A stretch of 64,000 bases of DNA from Limnohabitans sp. JirII-31 (GTDB lineage: Bacteria; Pseudomonadota; Gammaproteobacteria; Burkholderiales; Burkholderiaceae_C), in assembly GCF_002778315.1 (NCBI RefSeq), contig NZ_NESA01000001.1:1-64000 (forward strand). The letters are read 5' to 3'. Positions 15,001 through 20,041 of this stretch are shown here, piece by piece (position 1 is the first letter of the stretch; the number at the start of each line of letters is the position of its first letter). The notes under the pieces are model-generated. The model saw only the letters and a program-made list of their open reading frames with translations. It did no database searches and had not been told where the DNA came from. Position numbers and translations under genes: made by a program.

Positions 15001-16161
15001 CCCTTGGCGGGCACCGATGCAGGCCGCAGCTACGTGGTGTTTGGCAAGACCATCTCGGGGGCCATTGACTTGTCGGCTGTGGCTGCGGGCACCGGTGGTT
15101 TTGTGATCAATGGGCAATGTGCTGCGGATCAGCAAGGCAACACGGTCAGCAGTGCGGGTGACATCAACGGGGACGGCTTGGCCGATCTGATTGTGGGGGC
15201 ACCTTTATCGGACCCCAGCGCAGGCAGCAACGCCGGGCGCAGCTATGTGGTGTTTGGCAAGAGCAGCACGACGGGCATTGACTTGTCGGCTGTGGCCATG
15301 GGCATTGGCGGATTTGCCATCACAGGCGAGACGACGAGCGACCAAAGTGGTTACGCCGTCAGCGCTGCAGGGGACGTCAACGGCGACGGTTTGGCCGACT
15401 TGTTGGTGGGAGCCCGGCTTTCTGATTGGGGCGGCGGCGTTGATGCAGGACGCAGCTATGTGATCTTTGGCAGCACCAGTGGTGCGTTTGCGCAAAGCGC
15501 TGTGGACCAAATGGGTACCTCAGGCGCTGACACGCTCACCTCGACGGGCGGGCAAACCTTGATCGGTGGCGCAGGCAATGACACCTTGATCTCCAGCGGT
15601 GCCGACGTGCTGTACGGCGGTCTAGGCAACGATGTGTTTGTGTGGTCATCCGGTATGGCTACGGCGATGAACAACGGTTTGGGCGCTGGAGGCAACACCA
15701 CCCAACTGTCGCGTATCGACGGTGGTGCCGGGATCGATACCTTGCGTTTGTCGTCGGGTCTGGGTTTCAACTTCACCACCCTCAACAACCTCAACTTCTC
15801 TCAGGCCGACGATCCTTCCCGCTTCGCCTCCATGGAAGTCATTGACTTGAAAACCGACACGGCGGTCAATGCGCTTTACATCCGGGCTCACCATGTGATG
15901 GAGACCAGCGAGATGAATGTGTTCAACAGCAGCAACACCACCTACGTCAGTGGCACGGCCTTGGCAGCTTCGATTGCCAAGGTTCAAACCATGATTTGGG
16001 GGGATGCGGGTGACACGCTGAACATTGGCATCACAGGGTGGACCAAACTGGACACGGTGGTCAGTTACCAAGGGCATACCTTGAATGTCTACAACAGCAC
16101 GTCGTATGCTGCACAGTTGTTGATTGAACAAACCATCGTCAATGCGTCACACGTGGTTTGA
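1..16161 (+). CDS. Giant Ig-like / FG-GAP / RTX surface or secreted protein, 5' partial
   Basis: The reading frame is open at the first base, so the true start lies upstream; at least 5386 codons are present. Bases 1-7490 encode Ig-like and cadherin-like beta-sandwich repeats: a run of four 101-residue copies (481-1692), six copies of a roughly 122-residue domain containing ATGIQNSTLNAGD, and a cadherin-like unit near 7165-7490. From about 7507 the protein switches to FG-GAP blades of the type GGFVINGQ...SGYSVSSAGDVNGDGLADLIVGA. These are grouped in four sets of seven, and each set is followed by RTX nonapeptides (GGAGNDTLIGGGGADVLYGG) and a spacer with SSIEKIDLSTD. Family knowledge: RTX repeats bind calcium and usually mark type I secretion, while FG-GAP blades form integrin-like beta-propellers. 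I infer a large extracellular adhesin or matrix protein. No transporter, catalytic domain or outer-membrane anchor is visible in the window. Several long antisense frames inside it are codon-bias shadows. Confidence 0.93.
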   Translation, partial: TVQADGSWMVTVLAADLALLTDQSTLTASLADVYGNTASATRLLGVDKVAPNAPTVAYVNDTVGTITGHVASGGVSDDTRPTVRVSLSGTNAVANDSLQLYDNLTPMGTAVQLTGAQVTAGYVDITTPLLSNGNTYAFNAKITDVAGNVGTASALYTVTLDTVSPTLAITSSASTLKAGETATISFTFSEAPTGFAAGDVTTTNGTLSGLTVTADPKVYTATFTPTASLASGSASITVASSAYTDAAGNNGGAGTTPSISIDTLAPTLAITSSASTLKAGETATISFTFSEAPTGFAAGDVTTTNGTLSGLTVTADPKVYTATFTPTASLASGSASITVASSAYTDAAGNNGGAGTTPSISIDTLAPTLAITSSASTLKAGETATISFTFSEAPTGFAAGDVVTSNGTLSGLTVTADPKVYTATFTPTASLASGSASITVASSAYTDAAGNNGGAGTTPSISIDTLAPTLAISSSASTLKAGETATISFTFSEAPTGFAAGDVTTTNGTLSGLTVTADPKVYTATFTPTASLASGSASITVASSAYTDAAGNNGGAGSTPSISIDTVSPTVSSVAITSATGIQNSTLNAGDVVSVTVTMSEATVVDTTGGTPRIALNIGGTTVYASYASGSGGTALVFNYTVLAGQTDANGISIAANSLALNSGTLKDAAGNSAAITHSLVADNASYLVDTTAPTVSSVAITGATGIQNSTLNAGDVVSVTVTMSEVTTVTGTPQLALNIGGNTVQASYASGSGSTALVFSYTILAGQTDANGISIDANSLALNSGTLKDAAGNVATLTHSAVTDNPSILVDTTAPTVSGVAITSATGIQNSTLNAGDVVSVTVTMSEATVVDLTGGTPRIGLNIGGTTVYASYASGSGSTALVFNYTVLAGQTDANGISIAANSLALNSGTLKDAAGNNATITHSLVADNASYLVDTTAPTVSSVAITDATGIQNNTLNAGDVVNVTVTLNEAITVTGTPQLALNIGGTTVQASYASGSGTSALVFSYTVLAGQTDANGISLAANALSLNGGTLKDAAGNAATLSSSLVSDNINYMVDTTAPTATLVSTGSIASTSSATVKSSEAGTAYLVNNSNTVLSEADILALDGSQWVSGAVSSANTNTTVALSGLAAGTIKLYTADAAGNLSAAASTSITVTGTIDFVELGSTKSGDTGVSNTDFITSIQTPNSIRVHFLASIITAANASSYEISVDGGLTYTVASYVHSKEVLITSPTLLMGTSSVVVRHNEGGGNYSQIYSNPYTVDQTGPTITTVTDNVAAAVTNGVIDFTVTFDDAIYGTVSTTSFTATNGTVSSVTSLGNNQYTVRVTPTANVASGNVALSLVGTGLSDTAGNTATNASLSGLDSQAIDTKVPTVSGVAISGATGIQNSTLNAGDVVSVTATMSEATVVDTTSGTPRLALNIGGTTVYANYASGSGSTALVFTYTVLAGQTDANGISIAANSLALNSGTLKDAAGNNATLTHTAVADNASYLVDTTAPTTLTALTLTPSGGTVVTNTLNASNTAMAFSATVTAGQATGGKAEFYVGANLIGTDSAIAAADTTLVYTTSDGTPTAAEVQAAITAGGQMSVILYDAAGNTLTATGPTLTRDVAAPTVSSVAISGATGIQNNTLNTGDVVSVTVTMSEVTTVTGTPQLALNIGGTTVQASYASGSGSTALVFNYTVLAGQTDANGISIDTNSLALNSGTLKDAAGNSATLTHASVTDNAGYLVDTTAPVAPNITSVTDDVGSIMGVVSNGGRSDDTLLVVRVSLSGTNAVVNDTLQLYDNTSAVASAVTLSASHISNGYVDVTTNTLTNGSSYAFNAKITDLAGNISSASSTYTVTVDTTAPTMTISTPLSGSDNLLSQSELDALAGVSPFVIQGTGVGLEVGSSYTLVLNRTTYTGTVTTANTWSIDVPYDAIQALMDGNAYDVQVRGVDVAGNMSAATTQTLTVDLANNGAPTVQQVLTNSLTPTLTGAAFRLVSGAHTALSNGDAFTVTIQNASYTYTVGGGSNPAALSYNSVNQSWSLALPSGVITADGQYDVAVRLVLSNGTTLYDGSSGELTVDRVAPNLTISTLAGDNTLNALEVQSDLTVSGTADMTEVNNTVSLTGFNGKTYTATVNASGHWSANIAAADLAATTAGTVRAQLTDVYGNVASTTQALAVDKVSPTVTSVTDNVPGTVTYNSGRVTYTYTFSEAVTGGLTAADFTVTNGTVYSITSLNVPATQWQVVVDPQMGVNNSTITLVLSSNAVQDLAGNPSVAYTDSSQAINTQNPGSPYIESVTDNVGTITGRLANGAVTDDTVLQVRVGLVSSGAVAGNVVRLFNSASDLSVAVTLQASDISNGYVDVATPTLTTGNTYVLNARITDAGGGTVYSTSGNHSVTIDATAPTFTSAATPSVTDTGAGVTTATTVYTAASTDAYAVTYSLATPNTGDARWFTINSSTGVLTFNATEKYGETNDSGGDHVYDFSVIASDTAGNTSTQAVTLTMRANAVYLHDLTLGLGGFVINGQTHRDQSGWSVSSVGDVNGDGLGDVMVGAWHPWGIVDGYSGRSYVVFGKTDSTAIDLSAVAAGTGGFVINGQCSADFSGVSVSGIGDINGDGFADVVVGAHWADLTGAANAGRSYVVYGKSTTTAVDLSAIVAGSGGFVINGECFNDHSGFSVHAAGDVNGDGLADLIIGAPQSDLLAGNRAGRSYVVFGTTASTAINLSSISAGTGGFVINAQSAEDQSGITVTGIGDFNGDGAADLLVATPQPDPTSGTDVGRFYVVYGKTSTSAVSLSDVASGSGGLLIQGSGAGYLSGYSRGPASAAGDVNGDGYADVILGAYQSDTAAGINAGRTYVVFGNSGNSTIQMSNVAAGSGGFVINGQCAGDQSGMWVSVAGDINGDGLADMIIGAPLASSLGGAGAGRSYVVFGKTGTTTVELSAIAAGSGGFVIYGESTSDNSGSVSGAGDVNGDGLADLIVGAWGSDVASGNNAGRSYVIFGSTTGAFAQTAVDQMGDASANTLTSTGTQTLVGGAGNDTLIGGGGADVLYGGSGNDVFVIGSGNISKLTSTYSAADGQLARIDGGTGLDTIRLTGGANLDLTSISNLSVSDPEVGSRISSIEKIDLSTDSSANTLTLGVRDVQDMAGMNLVNSSVGSGWASGTYTLASTVRMHQLVVNGTASDTLNFANAFNNLGTVTNAGNTYNVWQDNTNSVQVIAFRAIAQPSVDLSAIAAGTGGFVINGQCASDQSGYSVSSAGDVNGDGLADLIVGARQSDPAAGADAGRSYVVFGKTDNTAINLSAVAAGTGGFVINGQCASDQSGYSVSNAGDVNGDGLADLIVGACLSDPATGTDAGRSYVVFGKTDSAAINLSAIAAGIGGFVMNGQAASDQSGLSLSAAGDVNGDGLADLIVGARLSDPAAGLDAGRSYVVFGKTTTTAIDLSAVAAGTGGFVINGQCAGENIGNAVSAAGDVNGDGLADVIVGASQSDPAAGVDAGRSYVVYGKTNTTGIDLSAVAAGTGGFVINGQCAADISGCAVSAAGDVNGDGLADLIVGARNADPAAGADAGRSYVVFGKTDSTVINLSTVAAGTGGFVINGQCAGEYSGYSVSNAGDVNGDGLADLIIGATAWSPFSGRGYVVFGKTGTTAVDLLAVATGVGGFVINGQCAMDQVGVSVSAAGDVNGDGLADLIVGASGGDPAGGTDAGRSYVIFGSTSGAFAQSAVDQMGTSAADTFTSTGSQTLMGGAGNDTLTASASTGADILYGGSGDDTFVVTSAMVTALQSGFGSGGNTSQLARIDGGGGNDTLRVTGGANLDLTLISNAAASSPDGGSRISSIEKIDLSTDTSANTLTLGVRDVQDMAGMNLINSATSGWASGTYTLPSTVRMHQLVVDGSALDTLNFANAFNSVGTVTYGGNTYTVWQDNTNSVQVMANRAIAQPSLNLSAIAASTGGFVINGQCASDQSGFSVSSAGDVNGDGLTDLIVGAPYSDPAGGANAGRSYVVFGKTDNTAINLSAVAAGTGGFVINGESGSYVVAGSTIVCNDLSGYSVSGVGDFNGDGLSDLIVGAYASSASGALQRGRSYVVYGKTSGLAVQLTDVSNGTGGFTVVGQNGYDFSGISVSAAGDVNGDGLTDVILGAWGNDAAGSDRGSSYVMFGTTAALTTVNVAAIASGTGGFVIKGQCNNECSGYSVSNAGDVNGDGLSDLIVGAPYYYPGGSFIEHTYVVFGQTGTTAVELSAVAATSGATGGFVINGQGFSDRTGYSVSAAGDVNGDGLADVIVGGYLSDPASGANAGRSYVVFGKTGSAAVDLSLIAATAGATGGFVINGQCAADQNGISVSTAGDMNGDGLADLIVGANYSDPVSGNNAGRSYVVWGKTSFTAVDLSAVALGVGGFAINGQSANDQSGISVSAAGDVNGDGLADLIVGANGATSSAGRSYVIFGSTSGAFAQSAVDQMGTSAADTFTSTGSQTLMGGAGNDTLTASASTGADILYGGSGDDTFVVTSAMVTALQSGFGSGGNTSQLARIDGGGGNDTLRVTGGANLDLTLISNAAASSPDGGSRISSIEKIDLSTDTSANTLTLGVRDVQDMAGMNLINSATSGWASGTYTLGSTVRMHQLVVDGSALDTLNFANAFNSVGTVTYGGNTYTVWQDNTNSVQVMANSTISQPTVNLSAIAAGTGGFVINGQGVSDRSGYSVSNAGDVNGDGLADLMVGALYSSGIAGANSGRSYVVFGSSLGTAINLSNVVAGTGGFVINGASAGDNAGFSVSGAGDVNGDGLADVIVGANSAVLSGAGSNTGASYVVFGQTAGTAINLSDVAAGTGGFLIKGTNFTSSGNSVSGAGDVNNDGLADLIVGARFGDPTALTGNNNAGTSYVVFGKTDTAVVNLSAIDTTGVAVGGFVINGQGSSDQSGYSVSSAGDVNGDGFADVIVGAAYADPAGGIDAGRSYVVFGKASTTAINLSDVVSDTGGFVINGQSASDQAGFSVSGAGDVNGDGLSDVIVAANLSDPLAGTDAGRSYVVFGKTISGAIDLSAVAAGTGGFVINGQCAADQQGNTVSSAGDINGDGLADLIVGAPLSDPSAGSNAGRSYVVFGKSSTTGIDLSAVAMGIGGFAITGETTSDQSGYAVSAAGDVNGDGLADLLVGARLSDWGGGVDAGRSYVIFGSTSGAFAQSAVDQMGTSGADTLTSTGGQTLIGGAGNDTLISSGADVLYGGLGNDVFVWSSGMATAMNNGLGAGGNTTQLSRIDGGAGIDTLRLSSGLGFNFTTLNNLNFSQADDPSRFASMEVIDLKTDTAVNALYIRAHHVMETSEMNVFNSSNTTYVSGTALAASIAKVQTMIWGDAGDTLNIGITGWTKLDTVVSYQGHTLNVYNSTSYAAQLLIEQTIVNASHVV
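481..1692 (+). repeat. Four tandem 303-bp repeats
   Basis: Four head-to-tail units begin at 481, 784, 1087 and 1390. Each encodes a 101-residue Ig-like domain starting around SPTLAITSSASTLKAGE and ending at SISID. The units differ at only scattered bases, for example the linker codons and the GDVVTSNG stretch of unit three. This near-identity suggests recent amplification or ongoing recombination, and it makes copy number prone to change or to assembly error. Confidence 0.95.
1705..5205 (+). repeat. Six diverged copies of an Ig-like domain
   Basis: The signature VAI(T/S)xATGIQN(S/N)TLNAGDVV recurs with starts near 1717, 2095, 2458, 2836, 4132 and 4852. The first four are in tandem with a period of about 363-378 bp. 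The last two are separated from them by other Ig-like units (3190-4120 and 4500-4840). The copies share the core SGSGSTALVFxYTVLAGQTDANGIS. They are more diverged than the 303-bp array, so this is an older expansion. Confidence 0.85.
11080..11766 (+). repeat. Near-identical 687-bp block, copy A
   Basis: This block matches 13273-13959 (offset 2193 bp) with only a few differences, such as the codons around 11597-11616. It covers the end of the second blade set, the RTX segment and the spacer. The surrounding blades are far more diverged. Confidence 0.9.
13273..13959 (+). repeat. Near-identical 687-bp block, copy B
   Basis: This is the partner of 11080-11766. The near-identity starts at the last SYVIFGST strand of the third blade set and stops at QVMAN, where the next blade set begins. 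That fits gene conversion or recent segmental duplication within the gene. Confidence 0.9.
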
Positions 16162-16189
16162 TCGGGCATGGAATGATTTCAGAAATTTG

Positions 16190-16218
16190 TTATTAATACC
16201 TAATAATTCATTTATACT
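16190..16218 (+). promoter_or_regulatory. Possible sigma-70 promoter for 16246 gene
   Basis: The AT-rich gap after the giant gene holds a -10 like TATACT (16213-16218), preceded at 17 bp by TTATTA (16190-16195). The -35 match is weak. The local base composition contrasts sharply with the GC-rich flanks. Confidence 0.35.
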
Positions 16219-16245
16219 GAAATTAACAAAAAATCGATCGAACTG

Positions 16246-16641
16246 ATGATGGACTATTTCAAAATTTACCCGCAGGCCATCTACCTCTATCCGGATGCGC
16301 CCCGTCAATTGACGGGGCTGTTGCACTACCAGCTAGAGCAATATGGTTGCTTTTACAAAAGCCGCACTTGCAGTGTGAGCTTGGTCAAAGACGAATCCTT
16401 GGGTGGCAAGTGGTCCATCGTGGCCGAAGAGTTCGAGGCGGGCAACAGCACCTTCACAGGTTTCATGGAGGCCTTGAATTACTACATGATTGGTGTGCTG
16501 GGTGTCGACCCATTTGAAGAGATCGAACGTGGCCAAAAGGCCAGTGTCAATGTGCACTTCAACGATGTGTTGTTTGACGTGGAGTCGCGTCAGATTGTCA
16601 AAATTCCCAAAGCCAAATCAAAATCTAGACTGAGTGCGTGA
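16246..16641 (+). CDS. Hypothetical protein, 131 aa
   Basis: I do not recognise this family. The product is a soluble mixed alpha/beta protein with no signal peptide and no membrane segment. It has an aromatic N-terminus (MMDYFKIYPQAIYLYP) and a lysine-rich tail (KIPKAKSKSRLS). Two adjacent ATG codons open the frame and no clear Shine-Dalgarno is visible. It sits 85 bp after the giant adhesin gene, in the same direction, with an AT-rich promoter-like gap between them. A role linked to the adhesin is possible but rests only on position. Confidence 0.7.
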   Translation: MMDYFKIYPQAIYLYPDAPRQLTGLLHYQLEQYGCFYKSRTCSVSLVKDESLGGKWSIVAEEFEAGNSTFTGFMEALNYYMIGVLGVDPFEEIERGQKASVNVHFNDVLFDVESRQIVKIPKAKSKSRLSA

Positions 16642-16657
16642 AGCGACGCTCAGGGCC

Positions 16658-16873
16658 ATGACTGAAATTAGCAAACAAGACCTCGCGGTGATGAATGCAG
16701 AAATGGCTGCACGCATCTTCATGCACATCGCGGAACAAAAAAATACTCAAACGGTGGCTCCCGCCAAGACCTACGAACTCACCGACGAAGAACAACAAGC
16801 TTTGCGTGACATGTTTGGTCCAGCCGAGGGTGATGCTGACCCACAGTCACCCGACAACCATTCCAAGCCCTGA
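16658..16873 (+). CDS. Hypothetical small protein, 71 aa
   Basis: This is a small acidic protein beginning MTEISKQDLAVMNAEMAARIF, with a predicted helical N-terminus and a disordered, proline- and acid-rich C-terminus. An in-frame GTG at 16634 would overlap the upstream gene by 8 bp. I prefer the ATG at 16658, 16 bp after the upstream stop. It probably forms a two-gene unit with the 16246 gene. No family is recognised. Confidence 0.6.
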   Translation: MTEISKQDLAVMNAEMAARIFMHIAEQKNTQTVAPAKTYELTDEEQQALRDMFGPAEGDADPQSPDNHSKP

Positions 16874-16940
16874 ACGATCCATTTTCAAGCGACAAGGGTA
16901 AGTCCTAGGCCCTCGTGTGCTGTTGCTTGAGGGCTCATCG

Positions 16941-16961
16941 GTATACTAATAGTACGCATAC
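16941..16961. promoter_or_regulatory. Imperfect inverted repeat before gentisate operon
   Basis: The 21-bp sequence has half sites GTATAC and GCATAC separated by 9 bp, and it lies 26 bp before the ATG of the 3-hydroxybenzoate hydroxylase gene. It overlaps the only AT-rich, promoter-like bases in the gap (TATACT at 16942). It could be the operator for a regulator encoded elsewhere. Confidence 0.3.
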
Positions 16962-16986
16962 TGAATATATTTGAAAAGGGCTCAAC

Positions 16987-18195
16987 ATGAACAACACAAC
17001 GCAAACTTTGCCCGTGCTGGTCGCAGGCGGCGGCATTGGTGGATTGGCCGCAGCTTTGGCACTGACGCGCCAGGGCTTTCACGTCAAGGTGCTGGAGCAA
17101 GCGCCCGAGATTGGCGAGATTGGTGCCGGCATTCAGTTGGGGCCCAACGCTTTCCATGCCTTTGACGCCTTGGGTGTGGGTGAGAAAGCCCGCAGCCGCG
17201 CGGTCTATACCGATTACATGGTGATGCATGACGCGATCGACGAATACCAGGTGGGCAAGATCCCTACCGGCGAAGCTTTCATTCAGCGTTTTGGCAACCC
17301 CTATGCGGTGATTCACCGCGTGGACGTGCACACCTCGCTCTATGAAGGCGCACAAGAAACCGGCAAGGTCGAGGTGGTGACGTCCACCCGTGTGGAGCGC
17401 ATCGAGCAAGACGCGCACAGCGTGACGGTGTTCGACCAACATGGCAACGCGCACAAAGGCATTGCACTGATTGGGGCCGATGGCGTGAAGTCGGTCGTGC
17501 GAGCCCAGTTTGTGAACGACCCCGCGCGCATCACGGGCCATGTGGTGTACCGCGCCGTGGTGGACAAAAAAGACTTTCCGGTGGACTTGCAGTGGAACGC
17601 GGCCAGCATTTGGGTGGGGCCGAACTGCCACTTGGTGCATTACCCCTTGCGTGGTGGCGAGCAGTACAACGTGGTGGTGACTTTCCACAGCCGCAAGCAA
17701 GAAGAGTGGGGCGTGACCGATGGCAGCAAAGAAGAAGTGCAAAGCTACTTCCAAGGCATTTGCCCCAAAGCGCGTCAACTGATTGATTTGCCCAAGAGCT
17801 GGCGTCGTTGGGCCACGGCCGACCGCGAGCCCATTGGCCAGTGGTCGTTTGGTCGCGTGACCTTGTTGGGCGATGCCGCCCACCCCACCACACAGTACAT
17901 GGCGCAAGGTGCGTGCATGGCGATTGAAGATGCGGTGACCTTGGGCGAAGCCCTGCGTGTGAACAACAACGACTTTGTCAAAGCCTTCGATTTGTACCAA
18001 CGCGCCCGTGTGGCGCGCACCGCACGCATTGTGTTGTCGGGCCGCGAGATGGGGCGTCTCTACCACGCCAAAGGTGTGGAGCGTTTGGTGCGTAACGATT
18101 TGTGGCGTGGCCGCACGCCTGAGCGCTTCTATGATGCGATGGAATGGCTCTACGGCTGGAATGTGGGCAACTGCTTGTCTGCGGCCACGAACTGA
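16987..18195 (+). CDS. 3-hydroxybenzoate 6-hydroxylase (FAD monooxygenase)
   Basis: This is a single-component flavoprotein hydroxylase of 402 aa. It has an N-terminal FAD fold GGGIGG at residues 14-19, the DG motif (GADGVKSVVR) near residue 160, and the second FAD motif GDAAHP near residue 295. The family adds a hydroxyl para to the existing one using NAD(P)H and O2. The next genes degrade gentisate, so 3-hydroxybenzoate to gentisate is the best assignment. Salicylate 5-type chemistry is less likely because there are no ferredoxin or reductase genes. The ATG is preceded by AAGGG. It is the first gene of a five-gene operon and the protein is cytoplasmic. Confidence 0.82.
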   Translation: MNNTTQTLPVLVAGGGIGGLAAALALTRQGFHVKVLEQAPEIGEIGAGIQLGPNAFHAFDALGVGEKARSRAVYTDYMVMHDAIDEYQVGKIPTGEAFIQRFGNPYAVIHRVDVHTSLYEGAQETGKVEVVTSTRVERIEQDAHSVTVFDQHGNAHKGIALIGADGVKSVVRAQFVNDPARITGHVVYRAVVDKKDFPVDLQWNAASIWVGPNCHLVHYPLRGGEQYNVVVTFHSRKQEEWGVTDGSKEEVQSYFQGICPKARQLIDLPKSWRRWATADREPIGQWSFGRVTLLGDAAHPTTQYMAQGACMAIEDAVTLGEALRVNNNDFVKAFDLYQRARVARTARIVLSGREMGRLYHAKGVERLVRNDLWRGRTPERFYDAMEWLYGWNVGNCLSAATN

Positions 18196-18221
18196 TCAAT
18201 GTCACTCAGATTGGAATTTGC

Positions 18222-19259
18222 ATGAACGATCTTGGAAAACTCGAAGACCTGCCAGCCGACTACCGTGCCGAGCTGACCAGCCACAACCTGGTGCCACTGT
18301 GGCCCAGTCTGCGTGGCGTGCTGCCGCCGGGCAAGCCGCGTCCCAACACCCGTGCCACGTTTTGGGCTTACAACACCATCAAGCCCTTGTTGCTCAAAGC
18401 GGGTGAGTTGACGCCCATCGAAAAAGCCGAGCGTCGCGTGCTGGTGCTGGCCAACCCTGGCCACGGTTTGGAAAAAATGCAAGCCAGTGCCGCCATGTAC
18501 TTGGGCATGCAACTGTTGCTGCCTGGTGAGTGGGCGCCTTCGCACCGTCACACGCCCAATGCTGTGCGCATGATTGTGGAAGGCGAGGGCGCTTACACCA
18601 CGGTAGACGGCGAGAAGTGCCCGATGAGCCGGGGCGATTTGATTTTGACCCCCACCGGTCTGTGGCACGAACACGGCCACGACGGCGACCAGCCGGTGGT
18701 GTGGTTGGACGTGCTCGATTTGCCACTGGTGTATTACATGGAAGCGTCGTACCACATCAACGGCGAACGTCAAACCGTGCAGCCTGGTCGTGGCGATCGC
18801 CAGTACGCCCGTGGCGGCATGTTGCCCACGCCGGTGTTTGAGCGCTCAGCCAAGACGTACCCCATGTTGCGTTACCCCTGGGCCGAAGCGCGTGCTGCCT
18901 TGCTGACCATGGGCGAAGACATGCCGCAACAAGAGGCTGTGCAGCTGACCTATGTGAACCCCGAAACAGGCGAAGACGCTGAAAACATTCTGGGCTTTTA
19001 CGCGCTGATGTTGCGCCCTGGTCAAAGCTTGCGTTTGCCCGCTCGCTCACCCGCGTGTGTGTTCCACGTCATCGAAGGCGGGGCCGACATCACGGTGGAA
19101 GATCAGGCCTTCAGCCTGACAGAAGCCGACACCTGCTGTGCGCCCGGCTACACCGCGGTGACTTTGAAAAACCGCCACGCTGACAAGCCCACGTTTGTGT
19201 TCATGGCCGACGAGTCGCCCTTGCATCGCAAACTGGGTGTGTACGAAAACCGCGGCTAA
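18222..19259 (+). CDS. Gentisate 1,2-dioxygenase
   Basis: This 345-aa bicupin ring-cleavage enzyme converts gentisate and O2 to maleylpyruvate using Fe(II). The N-terminal cupin carries PSHRHT near residues 106-111, which supplies the iron-binding histidines. The second cupin (ACVFHVIEGGADITVED) starts near residue 277. The length fits the family (about 340-350). The start is ATG 18222, 26 bp after the hydroxylase stop. It sits between the hydroxylase that would make gentisate and the hydrolase and isomerase that consume maleylpyruvate. Confidence 0.92.
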   Translation: MNDLGKLEDLPADYRAELTSHNLVPLWPSLRGVLPPGKPRPNTRATFWAYNTIKPLLLKAGELTPIEKAERRVLVLANPGHGLEKMQASAAMYLGMQLLLPGEWAPSHRHTPNAVRMIVEGEGAYTTVDGEKCPMSRGDLILTPTGLWHEHGHDGDQPVVWLDVLDLPLVYYMEASYHINGERQTVQPGRGDRQYARGGMLPTPVFERSAKTYPMLRYPWAEARAALLTMGEDMPQQEAVQLTYVNPETGEDAENILGFYALMLRPGQSLRLPARSPACVFHVIEGGADITVEDQAFSLTEADTCCAPGYTAVTLKNRHADKPTFVFMADESPLHRKLGVYENRG

Positions 19260-19329
19260 ACCGCTGTACTTTTTCCCTTTTCTGCGGGGCCACGGCGTGT
19301 GCCCCGCATTCATTTTTTAGAAAACTCTC

Positions 19330-20034
19330 ATGACCACCACCTACCTCTGGACCCCGCCTGCCGTTCAATCCTTGCCCGTGCGCGGCAAGACCGAGCGTTT
19401 GCCGATCAACCGTTTGTTTTTTGTGGGTCGCAACTACCACGCGCATGCGGTAGAAATGGGCAAGCCCGTGGACAAGTCGGTGGAGCGCCCGTTCTACTTC
19501 ACCAAGGCACCACAAACCTTGGTGCACTCGGGTGCCACCATTGCCTACCCACCTGAAACCCAGAACTACCACTTTGAAATGGAGTTGGTGTTGGTGGTGG
19601 GCAAGGCGGGCTTTCGTGTGAAAGCCGAAGACGCCCACACCGTGATTTACGGCTACGCCACGGGTTTGGACATGACCCGCCGCGATTTGCAACTGGTGGC
19701 ACGCGACAAAGGCCGTCCTTGGGACTTGGGCAAAGACGTGGAGCACTCCTCGGTGTGCAGCGAAGTGGTGCCCATGCCTGAGGTGGTGATTGAAAGCGGC
19801 GAAATTGCCTTGACCGTCAACGGCCAGACCAAGCAGCATTCGGATGTGAACAAGCTGATTTGGGGTATTCGCGAAATCATTGCCGACTTGTCCTTGTTCT
19901 ACCACCTGCAACCCGGCGACCTGATTTACACCGGCACCCCCGAAGGCGTGGGCCCCGTGGTGGCTGGCGACCGCATTGAAGGCCATGTGGCCGGTGTGGG
20001 CGAGGTGGCCTTGAACATTGCAGCCGCAGAGTGA
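19330..20034 (+). CDS. Fumarylpyruvate hydrolase (FAH family)
   Basis: The product is a 234-aa fumarylacetoacetate-hydrolase-fold protein. Visible family features are FVGRNYHAHAVEMG near residue 31, the metal-binding acidic pair in FEMEL near residues 82-86, and the C-terminal GDLIYTGTPEGVGPV. In the gentisate route this enzyme splits fumarylpyruvate into fumarate and pyruvate (NagK role). It is followed, 7 bp after its stop, by the isomerase gene, so the two steps are co-expressed. The 70-bp gap before it shows no strong terminator. Confidence 0.88.
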   Translation: MTTTYLWTPPAVQSLPVRGKTERLPINRLFFVGRNYHAHAVEMGKPVDKSVERPFYFTKAPQTLVHSGATIAYPPETQNYHFEMELVLVVGKAGFRVKAEDAHTVIYGYATGLDMTRRDLQLVARDKGRPWDLGKDVEHSSVCSEVVPMPEVVIESGEIALTVNGQTKQHSDVNKLIWGIREIIADLSLFYHLQPGDLIYTGTPEGVGPVVAGDRIEGHVAGVGEVALNIAAAE

Positions 20035-20041
20035 GGCACTG

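Larger units (their letters stand above)
7507..16158 (+). repeat. Four long modules of seven FG-GAP blades plus RTX segment
   Basis: The modules start near 7507, 9640, 11785 and 13980, so the period is about 2.1-2.2 kb. I counted seven GDxNxDG blades in each. RTX segments follow near 9049-9140, 11190-11290, 13384-13480 and 15547-15640. The spacer with VRDVQDMAGMN is present in the first three modules. The fourth ends in a diverged version (ASMEVIDLKTD) that forms the C-terminus of the protein. Confidence 0.85.

Noticed and set aside
16885-18066. 393-codon minus-strand frame over the hydroxylase gene
   Set aside because: The plus strand encodes a complete flavoprotein hydroxylase with all motifs; the antisense product has none.
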